Positions 1 to 8,749 of a DNA stretch of 64,000 nucleotides are shown here, piece after piece. Every line of letters begins with the position of its first letter. Positions within the stretch are counted from its first letter, which is position 1. The notes beneath the pieces were generated by a model. That model was given only the letters and a program-made list of their open reading frames with translations, was not told the DNA's origin and searched no databases. The DNA is from an uncultured Polaribacter sp. (GTDB taxonomy: Bacteria; Bacteroidota; Bacteroidia; Flavobacteriales; Flavobacteriaceae): the NCBI RefSeq assembly GCF_947501385.1, contig NZ_CANMVP010000020.1, forward strand, positions 31,894 to 95,893, read 5' to 3'. A program made the position numbers and the translations under genes.

Positions 1-926
1 AACTCATCACCGTTAATACCTTCCCTTTTTTGTCTAAAAATCAAAGGCCCTTTAGACTCAATTTTCACTAAAACCCATAAGATTGGCAATAGCCAAGAAA
101 GTAAAAAAACAGCAACTAATAAAGAGAAAAAAACATCAAACATTCTTTTGATATAAAAATTTTCAGCAAATTCAAAAGGAAGTTTTTTTACATTTAACAC
201 CAATAAGGTATCATCATAAAACTCTATACTTTGATTTTTTGAATACAATTCGTTAGCATTTGGAATTAGTTTTAAAACAATTCCTTTGTCTGTAGTATAT
301 TTTTTTATTTCTTTAATTTGATTTTTAGTTAAAACCGATAAGGAACAATAAAGTTCATCTACAATATTATTTTCTACAAATTCGAAAACTTCTTTAATTT
401 TTCCTAAATAATTATGATTCTTAAATTCTCTCTCTGAGAAAAAGCCTAGAAACTTGTACCCTAAATTTGCCTTACTATTGAATATTTTAATTACTTTTTT
501 TGCAGAGTCATCGTATCCTAAAACAACAGTTGTTCTAAAATTGTTACCTAATGCTCTATATTTTTTTACTAAAAAGAAAATTATAAACTTTGTAAAGGTA
601 ATTGAAATAAGAATTGTAACTAATATTAGAAATTGGTTATTTACGACCTCTCCTTCTTTAAAAACACCGAAATAGGCAAAATAACCTAAAGTAAAAATTA
701 AAAACTGTTTTACTATTAGTGTGAGAATTTTTAATGCACTAAAGTGCCTATATATTCTATAAAATGAAGTAGAATAACTAGTTAATAACCAAAACAGAAT
801 TATAAATAATAAAAAAGGAAGATTCAGATATGCTTTGTCTCTAATAAAAAAGATTATTAATATTATTAGAAGTATGTCTAGTAATATTTGCAGGGGTTTT
901 ATTAAAAATGAATATCTTTTTTTCAA
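1..926 (-). CDS. Polyprenyl-phosphate sugar-phosphate transferase, C-terminus cut by window edge
   Basis: This gene starts polymer synthesis: enzymes of this family load the first sugar phosphate onto undecaprenyl phosphate at the inner membrane. My reading of the minus strand gives several hydrophobic segments in the first 100 or so residues, then a Rossmann-like region (RTTVVLGYDDSAKK), then a membrane segment. It ends in the family signature SKGPLIFRQKREG at the window edge, so most of the catalytic PF02397 domain is missing. No ATG/GTG start exists upstream; an in-frame TTG at 926 follows a stop codon and is the best start. It lies 32 bp after the GT4 gene and is the last visible gene of the polysaccharide operon. 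The sugar is not predictable from what is visible. Confidence 0.85.
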   Translation of the reverse strand, partial: MKKRYSFLIKPLQILLDILLIILIIFFIRDKAYLNLPFLLFIILFWLLTSYSTSFYRIYRHFSALKILTLIVKQFLIFTLGYFAYFGVFKEGEVVNNQFLILVTILISITFTKFIIFFLVKKYRALGNNFRTTVVLGYDDSAKKVIKIFNSKANLGYKFLGFFSEREFKNHNYLGKIKEVFEFVENNIVDELYCSLSVLTKNQIKEIKKYTTDKGIVLKLIPNANELYSKNQSIEFYDDTLLVLNVKKLPFEFAENFYIKRMFDVFFSLLVAVFLLSWLLPILWVLVKIESKGPLIFRQKREGINGDE

Positions 927-958
927 TAGAGTTTTATTTTATAGACAAATATATTGTT

Positions 959-2125
959 TTAATATAAAATTTTGTCAATCATTTTATCTATGGTAAATAA
1001 ATCTTTCGAAACCTCTATTTGATGAGCAATATCTAAATCTTTATCTATTAACTCTTTTAATGTTGTCAAAAGCACTTCATTATTCCAAGAATTAGTCACA
1101 GAATATAAATTATTAGTTCTAAAAAGTGTTTCTATTTCACTATTTCTGTCAGTAATAACTAGAATTTTACAGCCAGTTATTAGTAAATTTGGTAATTTCG
1201 AAGGTAATGAGCCTTTAGATGTTTTTTCTTTTTGAGGTACAATTTGCACAGAACTTCTATGGTATAATTCCTCTAAATTTTCTCTATTCACTAGATCGTA
1301 AAAATTAATATCCTGGTTCTTATTCTTGTCCTTAAGATTATTAAAAATAGTACCTTGAGAGAAAAAATAAAATTTTAAGTTTTTTGTCTTTTTTGATGAG
1401 TAGTCAAAAAAATTATATAATTTTTCTGGATTTTGTTTATCTCCTAAAGCTCCAGAATATACTATGTTTATTGTTTCTGAACTTAAAATATTTTCTAAAT
1501 CATTAGTTATTTTATTTTTTATCGAATGGAATGGGTATTGCACCTCTAATTTAGTTTCATCTAAATTATATAATTCATTAGCAACATCTTTCATTTCATT
1601 TGATAAAAAAATAAGTCTATCACAATTTTTAAAGCATTTTTTCTCAATTTTATTAATGAAATAGGTAATAAATTTATTAAATACTCCTTTTTTTGTAGAA
1701 GAGTAAATTTCTTGAAGATCATGAACCATACCCACTTTTTTTATACTTTTCAAAAAAGATATTACTGAAAAAAAAGCAAAACTTGGTGGAAAAACAGGCA
1801 CTACAATATCTATTTTATTTTTGTACTTGAATAATTTTCTTAACACAAAAAAAGCATAGCCTATTTCTAAAACGAATCTTCTAAAGATTGTTTTTTTTGA
1901 ATAAAAAAGATTTTTACCTCCTCTAATTATTTTAATTCCTTTTAATTGATTATTACTTTTTTTTGATTTCCAGTCTGGATAAAATGGATGAAAACATAAT
2001 ATGGTTACACTATGCCCTTTATCTCTTAATTCGAGAGCAAAATTTGTATTGAATTTTCCTGTAGAAATAGGTTCTGGAAAAAAAAATGGAGATAGTATTA
2101 AAATATTTTTAGAGAGGGTTTTCAT
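959..2125 (-). CDS. Glycosyltransferase family 4 (WcaI/WbuB-like)
   Basis: A 388-residue GT-B glycosyltransferase that probably adds a sugar to the lipid-linked repeat unit on the cytoplasmic face. The N-terminus (ILILSPFFFPEPISTG, then ELRDKGHSVTILC) is the typical GT4 start seen in WcaI/WbuB proteins. A VVPVFPPSFAFF segment and VGMVHDLQEIY follow, the latter matching the family's D-x-x-P/E loop. The C-terminal half has the IVYSGALGDKQNPE nucleotide-sugar domain start. Its ATG overlaps the upstream polymerase/ligase stop by 4 bp (ATGA), so the two are translationally coupled. Donor and acceptor sugars cannot be read from sequence. Confidence 0.88.
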   Translation of the reverse strand: MKTLSKNILILSPFFFPEPISTGKFNTNFALELRDKGHSVTILCFHPFYPDWKSKKSNNQLKGIKIIRGGKNLFYSKKTIFRRFVLEIGYAFFVLRKLFKYKNKIDIVVPVFPPSFAFFSVISFLKSIKKVGMVHDLQEIYSSTKKGVFNKFITYFINKIEKKCFKNCDRLIFLSNEMKDVANELYNLDETKLEVQYPFHSIKNKITNDLENILSSETINIVYSGALGDKQNPEKLYNFFDYSSKKTKNLKFYFFSQGTIFNNLKDKNKNQDINFYDLVNRENLEELYHRSSVQIVPQKEKTSKGSLPSKLPNLLITGCKILVITDRNSEIETLFRTNNLYSVTNSWNNEVLLTTLKELIDKDLDIAHQIEVSKDLFTIDKMIDKILY

Positions 2126-3366
2126 ACTTCTTTTCTTTCTTTTATAAATATAAACATAGCTATTAAATAAACATAAATAACAATTCCGTAATGTCTAGAA
2201 AAATAATTTTCTGTAAGATTAATAGCCAAAATTTGAAATAATAGAAACAATCCTAAAACTGAGTGTTTAATTTTTATAAATGTGTAAAATAGATATATTA
2301 TAAATAAAAGCAGAAAAAACCACCCTCCATAAGTGACTAAGTTGATATAATAATTGTGTGTGTTAAACGTTTGTTTTAGATAAAAATTGCTATCGTTATT
2401 TTGTTTGTAACAATCATTCAGTTTTTCCTGTAATTTATCTCCATAACCAAAAAGAGGCGTTTCTTTTAATAAAGTTAAAGAACATTTTAAAATAGCTATT
2501 CTAGTATTGGAAGAGTTGTAATAATCACCAACAATTGGTTTATTTATCTCTGTTTTAATTTCTTTAAATCGCTCTCCAATTCCTTTTTTTGCAGGATAAA
2601 TTAAAATAGCCAGTAAAATAACCGTTGGAAGTAAAAACAATACACCTCGTTTTAATCCTTTTTTTGAAATTAAGTAAACAATGTTACTAAATATAGTAAG
2701 TAGCAATAATAGGATTATCATTCGAGAAGAAAATAAAAATATAAAAAAAACCATTGCTAAAATGTTAATAGTGGTAGCTATTTTATTATTATTAGTAGTA
2801 GTACTAGTAATTAATGAAAAAAAAGATATAGTAAAGCTTATTAATAAAAATGAGCTAAAATAAGTTGGATGTATTGTAAATAAATAATTTTCTGATACAA
2901 ATTCTCTAAAAAAAGGGATACTATTGTGTACCAAAAAGAACTTATCTATTGAATGATGAAATAGAAAGAACAACACATATATGAAGCATTGTAACAATAA
3001 ACTTGTTTGAAAAATATATAATGATTTTTTTTTAATATCTGAATCAATATAACTTGGTCTGAAAGCAAATAACAAAGGAAAAATTAAGAACGGTAAATTT
3101 AGTAAAACCCTATCAAAATTATTATCTAAAGTTAATAATTCATGCAAAAAATACATCCAAAAAGGGATTGTTAAAACCCAGAATTTTGAGTCTATTTTTT
3201 GCTTCTTTTTTGTTTTAATATTGCTAACTAAAGTCAAAAGTGCACAAATAATAATTAGGATAGAATTTATATTTTCCTTAAGTAATGGAAATAAGGCCAA
3301 TCCTAAAAATGATAATTTTATTACTTTCTCTAGCCAATTATTTTTCATTAAAAATCGCTTTTTCAT
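2122..3366 (-). CDS. O-antigen ligase/polymerase-like membrane protein
   Basis: A 414-residue polytopic membrane protein with about ten hydrophobic segments and a large periplasmic loop between roughly residues 255 and 340. The loop carries the feature of the WaaL/Wzy superfamily (PF04932): LFGYGDKLQEKL followed by FNTHNYYINLVTYGG, where the N-x-H-N context is typical of O-antigen ligases. The family either polymerises repeat units or ligates glycan to an acceptor. The cluster holds a second Wzy-like protein, so one may be the polymerase and this one the ligase; that is inference. The ATG at 3348 (MKNNWLEK) is an alternative start that shortens the overlap with the upstream GT4 gene from 29 to 11 bp. 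Confidence 0.82.
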   Translation of the reverse strand: MKKRFLMKNNWLEKVIKLSFLGLALFPLLKENINSILIIICALLTLVSNIKTKKKQKIDSKFWVLTIPFWMYFLHELLTLDNNFDRVLLNLPFLIFPLLFAFRPSYIDSDIKKKSLYIFQTSLLLQCFIYVLFFLFHHSIDKFFLVHNSIPFFREFVSENYLFTIHPTYFSSFLLISFTISFFSLITSTTTNNNKIATTINILAMVFFIFLFSSRMIILLLLLTIFSNIVYLISKKGLKRGVLFLLPTVILLAILIYPAKKGIGERFKEIKTEINKPIVGDYYNSSNTRIAILKCSLTLLKETPLFGYGDKLQEKLNDCYKQNNDSNFYLKQTFNTHNYYINLVTYGGWFFLLLFIIYLFYTFIKIKHSVLGLFLLFQILAINLTENYFSRHYGIVIYVYLIAMFIFIKERKEV

Positions 3367-4426
3367 ATAATAACTGCCAATCTTTTAATCTAGTATCCCA
3401 AGAATAGACTTTCTTAACATAGTTATAAAGAAGCTTGCCTTTTGCGTTTCTCTTTTCTAAAGACCAACTTAAAGTTTCCTTTAAAGCATCTGTTAATTCT
3501 TGTATGTTTGGGTTTATTAATTTACCACCATTTAAATTCCATTCTGGTTTCAAACCAGTATTATATGTTGTAATCATTGGTGTTTTTAGCGAAGCTGCTT
3601 CCAAATTCACCATGCCTATTACATCTGAAAATGAAGGACTTGCCATTACCCAAGCATTTTTTATTAATTTAGTTTTAACTTCTCCTTTAACCTCTCCCAA
3701 AAAAATTACTTTATCCTTTAAGTTTAATGATTCTACTACTTCTTCTAATTCTTTTTTATACTTATTAAAACCTCCTGCAATTTGAAGTTTTACTTTGTTA
3801 TTGTCTATTTTTGAAAATGCTTTTATTAAAATATCAATTCCTTTAGTCTTATTAAGCCTTCCTAAGTAAAGTATATTTTTTTCCGTAAAATTTACTTTAT
3901 TGTTTTGCTCTGCTATTGAAATTAAATTGGGAATTTCATCACTATTACTTTTTTTAAAAAATCTTTTTATTGTTTCTGTTTCAATAGGGGTTATGGTATG
4001 AAATACTAATGCTTTTGAAAAATACTTTTTACTTAATAGATTAAAATAAAGTTTCTTTTTTAATGTTCCTTTTTTCCAAAGCCAAGGTTGAAACATCCCA
4101 TGTAAACTTAAAACCATTGGAATTTTATTTTCCACAGCAATTTTTGCACCTATATATTGTGGATATAACCAAGCACCATGAATGTGTACTACTTCTATTT
4201 TTTGTTCATTAATTATTGTAAGAATACTTTTTTTCCATTCTTGAGAATACAACCATTTGGTAGTTGATTTTACAACAAAAATAGCATCGCTTTTTTCCTT
4301 ATCTGAAGCAATAATGTAAGATTTATGCCCCATTTTTTTTAAGAAAAAATCAAGATTCTTAATAACTGTTCTTAACCCTCCACTTTTAATAGAAAAATCT
4401 TCAACTATGTGTAATATCCTCATCAA
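3338..4426 (-). CDS. Glycosyltransferase family 4
   Basis: A 362-residue GT-B enzyme of capsule or O-antigen clusters. The N-terminal half has RILHIVEDFSIKSGG, a glycine-rich acceptor loop, VVHIHGAWLYPQY and MVLSLHGMFQPW. The C-terminal GT4 domain (PF00534) begins at NILYLGRLNKTKGIDILI and carries the usual EAASLKTPMITT nucleotide-binding motif with an E-x7-E-like arrangement. It overlaps the upstream Wzy gene by 26 bp and the downstream ligase-like gene by 29 bp, so it sits inside one tightly packed operon. A second ATG one codon in (4423) is equally likely as start. Sugar specificity is unknown. Confidence 0.9.
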   Translation of the reverse strand: MMRILHIVEDFSIKSGGLRTVIKNLDFFLKKMGHKSYIIASDKEKSDAIFVVKSTTKWLYSQEWKKSILTIINEQKIEVVHIHGAWLYPQYIGAKIAVENKIPMVLSLHGMFQPWLWKKGTLKKKLYFNLLSKKYFSKALVFHTITPIETETIKRFFKKSNSDEIPNLISIAEQNNKVNFTEKNILYLGRLNKTKGIDILIKAFSKIDNNKVKLQIAGGFNKYKKELEEVVESLNLKDKVIFLGEVKGEVKTKLIKNAWVMASPSFSDVIGMVNLEAASLKTPMITTYNTGLKPEWNLNGGKLINPNIQELTDALKETLSWSLEKRNAKGKLLYNYVKKVYSWDTRLKDWQLLYEKAIFNEK

Positions 4427-5588
4427 AATCTTTTAAAAAAATAAGTAAAAAAAAGTAAAATTCTGGCGGAAAATAATGTCCTTCTCTAATCAACTTTACG
4501 ATGAGATAAAAGAAGGTGCTTTGCCTTATTATTTTTTTATCTTTTTGAAATAAGGAAAAACTTACATAAAAAAAATAGAGTAAAAAAACAACTGCTAAAA
4601 TTCCAAAATCTCCTATCAGCCTCAAAAATAATGAGTTTGCATCTGTTCTATTAATTTTAGATAATTTAAGTGTTACTAAATATTTTGGTGGTTTTATTTT
4701 CTTGTAAAATTTATCATACTCATATTGGTAACCTCCTAACCCAGCACCTATAGGTGTTTTCATAATAATTTCTTTAGCAACAAAAGCATTACTAATAAAA
4801 GCGTAGGAGCTTAAATTTGTATATTCTTTAAATTTACCAGAATTAATAGCATTTAAAGACTCGTTGGTTTCTTTTAATCTTCTTACTAATAAATTACTAT
4901 CATTTTCATCTACAGATTTATTCCACTGTGTGCTTATATAGTAAATAGACGACCCTAAGACAATAATTACTAACCAAGAATATTTAATAAAATATTTTAC
5001 TTTAAATAAAGGTAAAATTAAAATTAGAATTAAACCTATATAACCGATGGAAGATTTTGACAACATAACAGTAAAAACAACTATTGCCAACCTCAAATAC
5101 TTTTTTCTTCGGAAAAAAAAATATGATGCAGGCAACATAATTACTGCATAATGAGCTGGTTCTGTTAATATTCCGTTCAATCTATTTACTGAGAATGCAT
5201 TAATTTCAAAAAAATACATTGGTATTGCTAATACTGCAATCCAAAATGCAAAATCAAGATAGGTTTGGAATACTGTTTTAGTAGAGTAACATTTTAAAAA
5301 GTTATAGAAAAAAATACTGCTAATTGAAATCCCTATTAGTTGAGCAAATAAAGATTTAATTGGATTCCATAAGAGTAAGTAACTCAAAATACCATGTCCC
5401 AAAAGAAAACATAACAATATAATTAAATTTTTTGAAACTGTTAGTTTATGGTTTACTGACAATAATAAAGAATTAGACAGTAAAATAACGTAAAACAACT
5501 TTATATCAATAAAATAATTTATATAAAATGCTTCTGTAAAAAGAGAAAACACACTAGAAAAAATGATATATTTATCTAATAACCGCAT
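4401..5588 (-). CDS. O-antigen polymerase (Wzy)-like membrane protein
   Basis: A 395-residue polytopic membrane protein with about ten hydrophobic segments and a long soluble loop (roughly residues 215-320) before the last membrane pair. The phrase GILTEPAHYAVIMLPASYFF, here shortened to its core TEPAHYA, and the loop sequence TPIGAGLGGYQYEY recall Wzy polymerases, which join lipid-linked repeat units in the periplasm. Wzy proteins diverge strongly, so this rests on topology and position between a GT2 and a GT4 gene. It overlaps its upstream neighbour by 17 bp and its downstream neighbour by 26 bp. It could also be a flippase-associated membrane protein, but that is less likely. Confidence 0.75.
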   Translation of the reverse strand: MRLLDKYIIFSSVFSLFTEAFYINYFIDIKLFYVILLSNSLLLSVNHKLTVSKNLIILLCFLLGHGILSYLLLWNPIKSLFAQLIGISISSIFFYNFLKCYSTKTVFQTYLDFAFWIAVLAIPMYFFEINAFSVNRLNGILTEPAHYAVIMLPASYFFFRRKKYLRLAIVVFTVMLSKSSIGYIGLILILILPLFKVKYFIKYSWLVIIVLGSSIYYISTQWNKSVDENDSNLLVRRLKETNESLNAINSGKFKEYTNLSSYAFISNAFVAKEIIMKTPIGAGLGGYQYEYDKFYKKIKPPKYLVTLKLSKINRTDANSLFLRLIGDFGILAVVFLLYFFYVSFSLFQKDKKIIRQSTFFYLIVKLIREGHYFPPEFYFFLLIFLKDFDEDITHS

Positions 5589-6333
5589 GTAAAATATTTT
5601 TTACTTTATATTTAAAAGACCATAAAATAAAATCGGCTTTTGCCAATGTTCTATTTAAACCTATTTTAATTTTAGCGCTGGTAGTTTCTTTATAAACGTC
5701 AATTACTCTGTTATTACTTATTCCCTCACTAGACATTACTAAAATAAAATTATTGAGATAGGATGTTTTAAGTTTGTCTTTTGCCCTAAGCAGCAATTCG
5801 TAATCTGCAGCAATTTTATAATTTGTGTCAAATAATCCATATTTTTGAAAATACGCTGCATTATGAAATCCTCCTGCATGGGCAATTGTCATTTTTCGTT
5901 TAAAATCTTTCCATTTCCATGCTTTTTTGAAGCAAATTTTATGATCTATTTTTATACTAGAATGAATAAAATCCGGTTCAAAATTTAAATCTTCTATCTT
6001 TTTTTTATAGGATGCCAAAGCAATTTTTAGATAAAAATCGTCCGATCCTAAAAAAGAAATCCATTTGCCACTTGCCTCTTTTATTCCTTTATTAAATGCA
6101 TCATAAATGCCAAAATCTTTTTCTGAAATCCATTTGTAAACAATTCCTTTTTTTTTAAAATCTACTTCAAAAGATTTTACAATTGCTAACGTTGAATCTT
6201 TTGAATTTCCATCTACTATTATATATTCAAAATCAGTAATAGTTTGCGCTAACACAGATTTTACAGTTCTTTTTATAGTTAAAGCACTATTGAAGGATGC
6301 TGTAACAATAGTAAATAATGGTTTGTTTATCAA
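5572..6333 (-). CDS. Glycosyltransferase family 2
   Basis: A 253-residue GT-A glycosyltransferase (PF00535), of normal length for WcaA/WcaE-like enzymes. It opens with LFTIVTASFNSALTIKRTV, followed by QTITDFEYIIVDGNSKDST, the classic nucleotide-binding half with the VDG aspartate. The DxD-type metal site is in SFLGSDDFYL near residue 95. HAGGFHNAAYFQKYGLFD and the downstream YKIAADYELLLRA are typical acceptor-side motifs of this subgroup. It is 4 bp from the upstream gene and overlaps the next by 17 bp. It probably extends the repeat unit at the inner-membrane face; donor unknown. Confidence 0.92.
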   Translation of the reverse strand: MINKPLFTIVTASFNSALTIKRTVKSVLAQTITDFEYIIVDGNSKDSTLAIVKSFEVDFKKKGIVYKWISEKDFGIYDAFNKGIKEASGKWISFLGSDDFYLKIALASYKKKIEDLNFEPDFIHSSIKIDHKICFKKAWKWKDFKRKMTIAHAGGFHNAAYFQKYGLFDTNYKIAADYELLLRAKDKLKTSYLNNFILVMSSEGISNNRVIDVYKETTSAKIKIGLNRTLAKADFILWSFKYKVKNILHAVIR

Positions 6334-6337
6334 TTTT

Positions 6338-7168
6338 TTAAATCTTAATATTAAATTTTAATAGTATTCTTCTTATATAATATTTTAACAGGTAAAGAAA
6401 TAAATTTTGAGTTCGTTGAGAAATTAATATTCCTTTAAAATTATTATTTTTAGTGTTAAGCATTTCTTTATCAAATAGTCTGTTTTTTCCTAGCAAATAC
6501 CTATAGGGGTAATAGCCGTAATCGCTTATATCTTTTTCAAGCAATAGATTATTGTGTTTCTTACATAATAAACTTAATATAGATTGGTCATGTCTATGTG
6601 CTATAAATTCTGGGTAATTTTTTTTTCCTAATTCATTTGGGTCGTCACTCAAAATTCTACTATCTGAACAGAGGGTTTTATATTTTTCAACGAAATTTAT
6701 TGACTCTTTACATTTTTTTAATAAGAAAAAAGTTCCTAAAACTTGAGAGGTTTCTGTGTATTTAACATTATCTGCGTTCATTAAAATGAAAGCATCTCTT
6801 TTAGTCCATTGTTTTTCTATTAAGGGTAACCTAAAGCAAAGGATTTCTTTATTTTTCTTTTGCATGTGTTTTACTAATGGTAAAACACTTTTTAAAAAGA
6901 ACGAACCGCTATCTGCATACATTAAATAATCACCTTCATTAATTCTATTTAAAGCTTTTTCAACTATATAAGGTTTCCAAAAATAATTACCAGACCCTTT
7001 TTCTTTATATTTAAGACTTTCTTTATTTAATGATAAGCTTTGTTCGTTTATATCGCTAAAATCATATTCGATAACGTGATCAAATTTTCCAAATAGCTTA
7101 GCCGATAAAGTGTTCCATTTTTGCTTATTTCTGAATTTTTCATCTGCAAAATTAACAAGTGTTATCAT
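6338..7168 (-). CDS. Putative GT-A-like glycosyltransferase of capsule clusters
   Basis: A 276-residue protein I cannot place in a named family with certainty. It starts ITLVNFADEKFRNKQKWN and contains NYFWKPYIVEKAL followed by GDYLMYADSGSFF (about residues 68-95). A W-K-P helix followed by an acidic D-S/D-G motif is the layout of GT-A proteins such as GMA12/MNN10-like transferases, where it would bind nucleotide sugar and metal. HRHDQSILSLLCKK near residue 190 resembles the second half of such folds. No signal peptide or membrane segment is evident apart from a hydrophobic C-terminus. It lies between the GT10 and GT2 genes with 4-5 bp gaps, which supports a role in building the glycan. Confidence 0.6.
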   Translation of the reverse strand: MITLVNFADEKFRNKQKWNTLSAKLFGKFDHVIEYDFSDINEQSLSLNKESLKYKEKGSGNYFWKPYIVEKALNRINEGDYLMYADSGSFFLKSVLPLVKHMQKKNKEILCFRLPLIEKQWTKRDAFILMNADNVKYTETSQVLGTFFLLKKCKESINFVEKYKTLCSDSRILSDDPNELGKKNYPEFIAHRHDQSILSLLCKKHNNLLLEKDISDYGYYPYRYLLGKNRLFDKEMLNTKNNNFKGILISQRTQNLFLYLLKYYIRRILLKFNIKI

Positions 7169-7173
7169 AATTT

Positions 7174-8175
7174 TTATAAATTCTCATTTACTATTCTACT
7201 CATAAAACTAAATAAGTTGTATTTTTTTAAAATTAGTGCTCTAGCTTCGATTAATTTAGACATATTCTTTTCATGAAAATCACTCTCAACAACAGATTTT
7301 AGCTCCTCTATACTGTCTCTTTCATTAATATCTAAAGGATAAAAACTGCCTTCTGGAAAGTAATCTAACATATTTGTACAGCCATAATATATAGGCGTTG
7401 CAAAACTTAAAACTGCATCAGAAAATTTCTCACTCCAATAAAAGGGAGCTTTTTCATTTTCTATAACAAGAACATACCTGCTTTTTGAAAAAGGAAACCA
7501 TTTGCCCTTTGGTGCATTATCTATATATTGTTTAAAATTTGCCCATTTAGAACCTCCATACAAGTTGAACTTATAATTGCTTTTACATAGTTTTTCTATA
7601 AAATCTGCTCTAACTTTATGCCCTTCTATACTTGTTAAGTTAGAATTTATAGTAGATAAATTAATGCTTTTTTCTGGATATTTTGCAGCTTCTAAAAAAT
7701 TGTAATCTATAATCTTTTCGCTTTCTATTCTATCTGTATAATAATTACCTCCTAAATGCCAATGAACAAAAGGAGGAGATAAAATAAATTTATCATTATT
7801 TTTTTTTATAGCATGTTGATCTGTTGTAAAAACCTTTTTAAATTTTCGCACTACTTTAGGTGCAGAAAGATCTAGTTTTCTAATATATTTTGGTGGCTCT
7901 ATATGTAATAAAAAACTGTTTTTTTTATTATACTTTAGTGCCTTATTTGGTTTATTTATAACAAAATCAAAATCTGGAGTTAAGTCGTTATAGAAAATAG
8001 TGTTGTTTACAATTCCAGAATTATTTGGAGTTTGATTTATTATAAAGCTGTTATAGCTAGCTGCGTTAGAAGATATTCTTACTTTTATCAAAGAATTATT
8101 TAGAAAATCTTTCCTTCTTCTTGCTCCTTTAAAATCCTCTAAAATATATTTTAAATCTTTAATTAGGTTTTTCAT
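7174..8175 (-). CDS. Fucosyltransferase-like glycosyltransferase (GT10)
   Basis: This protein matches the C-terminal donor-binding domain of alpha-1,3/1,4-fucosyltransferases (GT10, PF00852). The signature is near residues 240-290: SRYVLVIENEKAPFYWSEKF, then DAVLSFATPIYYG, the family's F-x-x-x-x-E-N ... E-K ... P-x-x-x-G pattern. An earlier VRADFIEKLCKSNYKFNLYGG matches the F-x-x-Y-G element. The donor GDP-fucose would come from gmd and fcl a few genes upstream, so a fucosylated polymer is likely. An upstream in-frame ATG at 8205 exists, but the ATG at 8175 (MKNLIKDLKY) cuts the overlap with the acetyltransferase gene from 47 to 17 bp and removes an odd leader. Confidence 0.82.
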   Translation of the reverse strand: MKNLIKDLKYILEDFKGARRRKDFLNNSLIKVRISSNAASYNSFIINQTPNNSGIVNNTIFYNDLTPDFDFVINKPNKALKYNKKNSFLLHIEPPKYIRKLDLSAPKVVRKFKKVFTTDQHAIKKNNDKFILSPPFVHWHLGGNYYTDRIESEKIIDYNFLEAAKYPEKSINLSTINSNLTSIEGHKVRADFIEKLCKSNYKFNLYGGSKWANFKQYIDNAPKGKWFPFSKSRYVLVIENEKAPFYWSEKFSDAVLSFATPIYYGCTNMLDYFPEGSFYPLDINERDSIEELKSVVESDFHEKNMSKLIEARALILKKYNLFSFMSRIVNENL

Positions 8176-8740
8176 TATTAAAATAGCTAGGTTCATAGTT
8201 ACCAAATGGTGAAATTACTGATTTTGAAGGAGTTCTTTTTCTAATAACCTTACAAGGATTTCCCACACATATTGAATACGCTGGTAAACTTTTTACTACT
8301 ACAGAACCAGCTCCAACAACTGTCCCTTTTCCAATAGTCACTCCTCCTAAAATTGTTACGTTGGCACCTATCCAATTTTCGCCTTCAATAATAATTTCTT
8401 GATTTATAGTTTTGGCACTATAGTCATTTGTTTCGTGCCCACCAGAAACTATTGTTAAACCAATTGCTGTTTGAACATAATTACCAATTTCAACTTTATT
8501 AAAAGCCCATATTTTATTGAAATGTCCTAAACTTACATTATTCCCAATTGATATGTTTTTGGGATGTAAAAATCTAAATCCTAAATCTATAAAACAATTT
8601 TTCTCAATACTAATTCCAGTAATTTTTAAAATAAAAGTTCTTACAAATAAGAACGGCTTAAGATTAATAGCAAATATACTAGAGAATAAATTCAATATTG
8701 TGAAAACCCAATCCTTTAAAAATTCTAATATTTTTTTCAT
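8159..8740 (-). CDS. WcaF-like hexapeptide-repeat acyltransferase
   Basis: A 193-residue left-handed beta-helix acyltransferase, probably an O-acetyltransferase acting on a sugar of the repeat unit with acetyl-CoA. Hexapeptide repeats run from about residue 55 (ISIGNNVSLG) through VEIGNYVQTAIG, NWIGANVTILGG and VTIGKGTVVGAGSVV to the closing VGNPCKVIRKR. The catalytic-type histidine lies in VSGGHETND. The first 40 residues are hydrophobic and basic, a feature of WcaF-type proteins at the membrane. It follows the Wzx gene by 9 bp and overlaps the GT10 gene. Acceptor sugar unknown. Confidence 0.88.
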   Translation of the reverse strand: MKKILEFLKDWVFTILNLFSSIFAINLKPFLFVRTFILKITGISIEKNCFIDLGFRFLHPKNISIGNNVSLGHFNKIWAFNKVEIGNYVQTAIGLTIVSGGHETNDYSAKTINQEIIIEGENWIGANVTILGGVTIGKGTVVGAGSVVVKSLPAYSICVGNPCKVIRKRTPSKSVISPFGNYEPSYFNNEKPN

Positions 8741-8749
8741 AATTTATTT

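Noticed and set aside
454..675. Plus-strand 73-codon frame at the left edge
   Set aside because: It lies opposite the sugar-phosphate transferase, whose translation shows a clear family signature.
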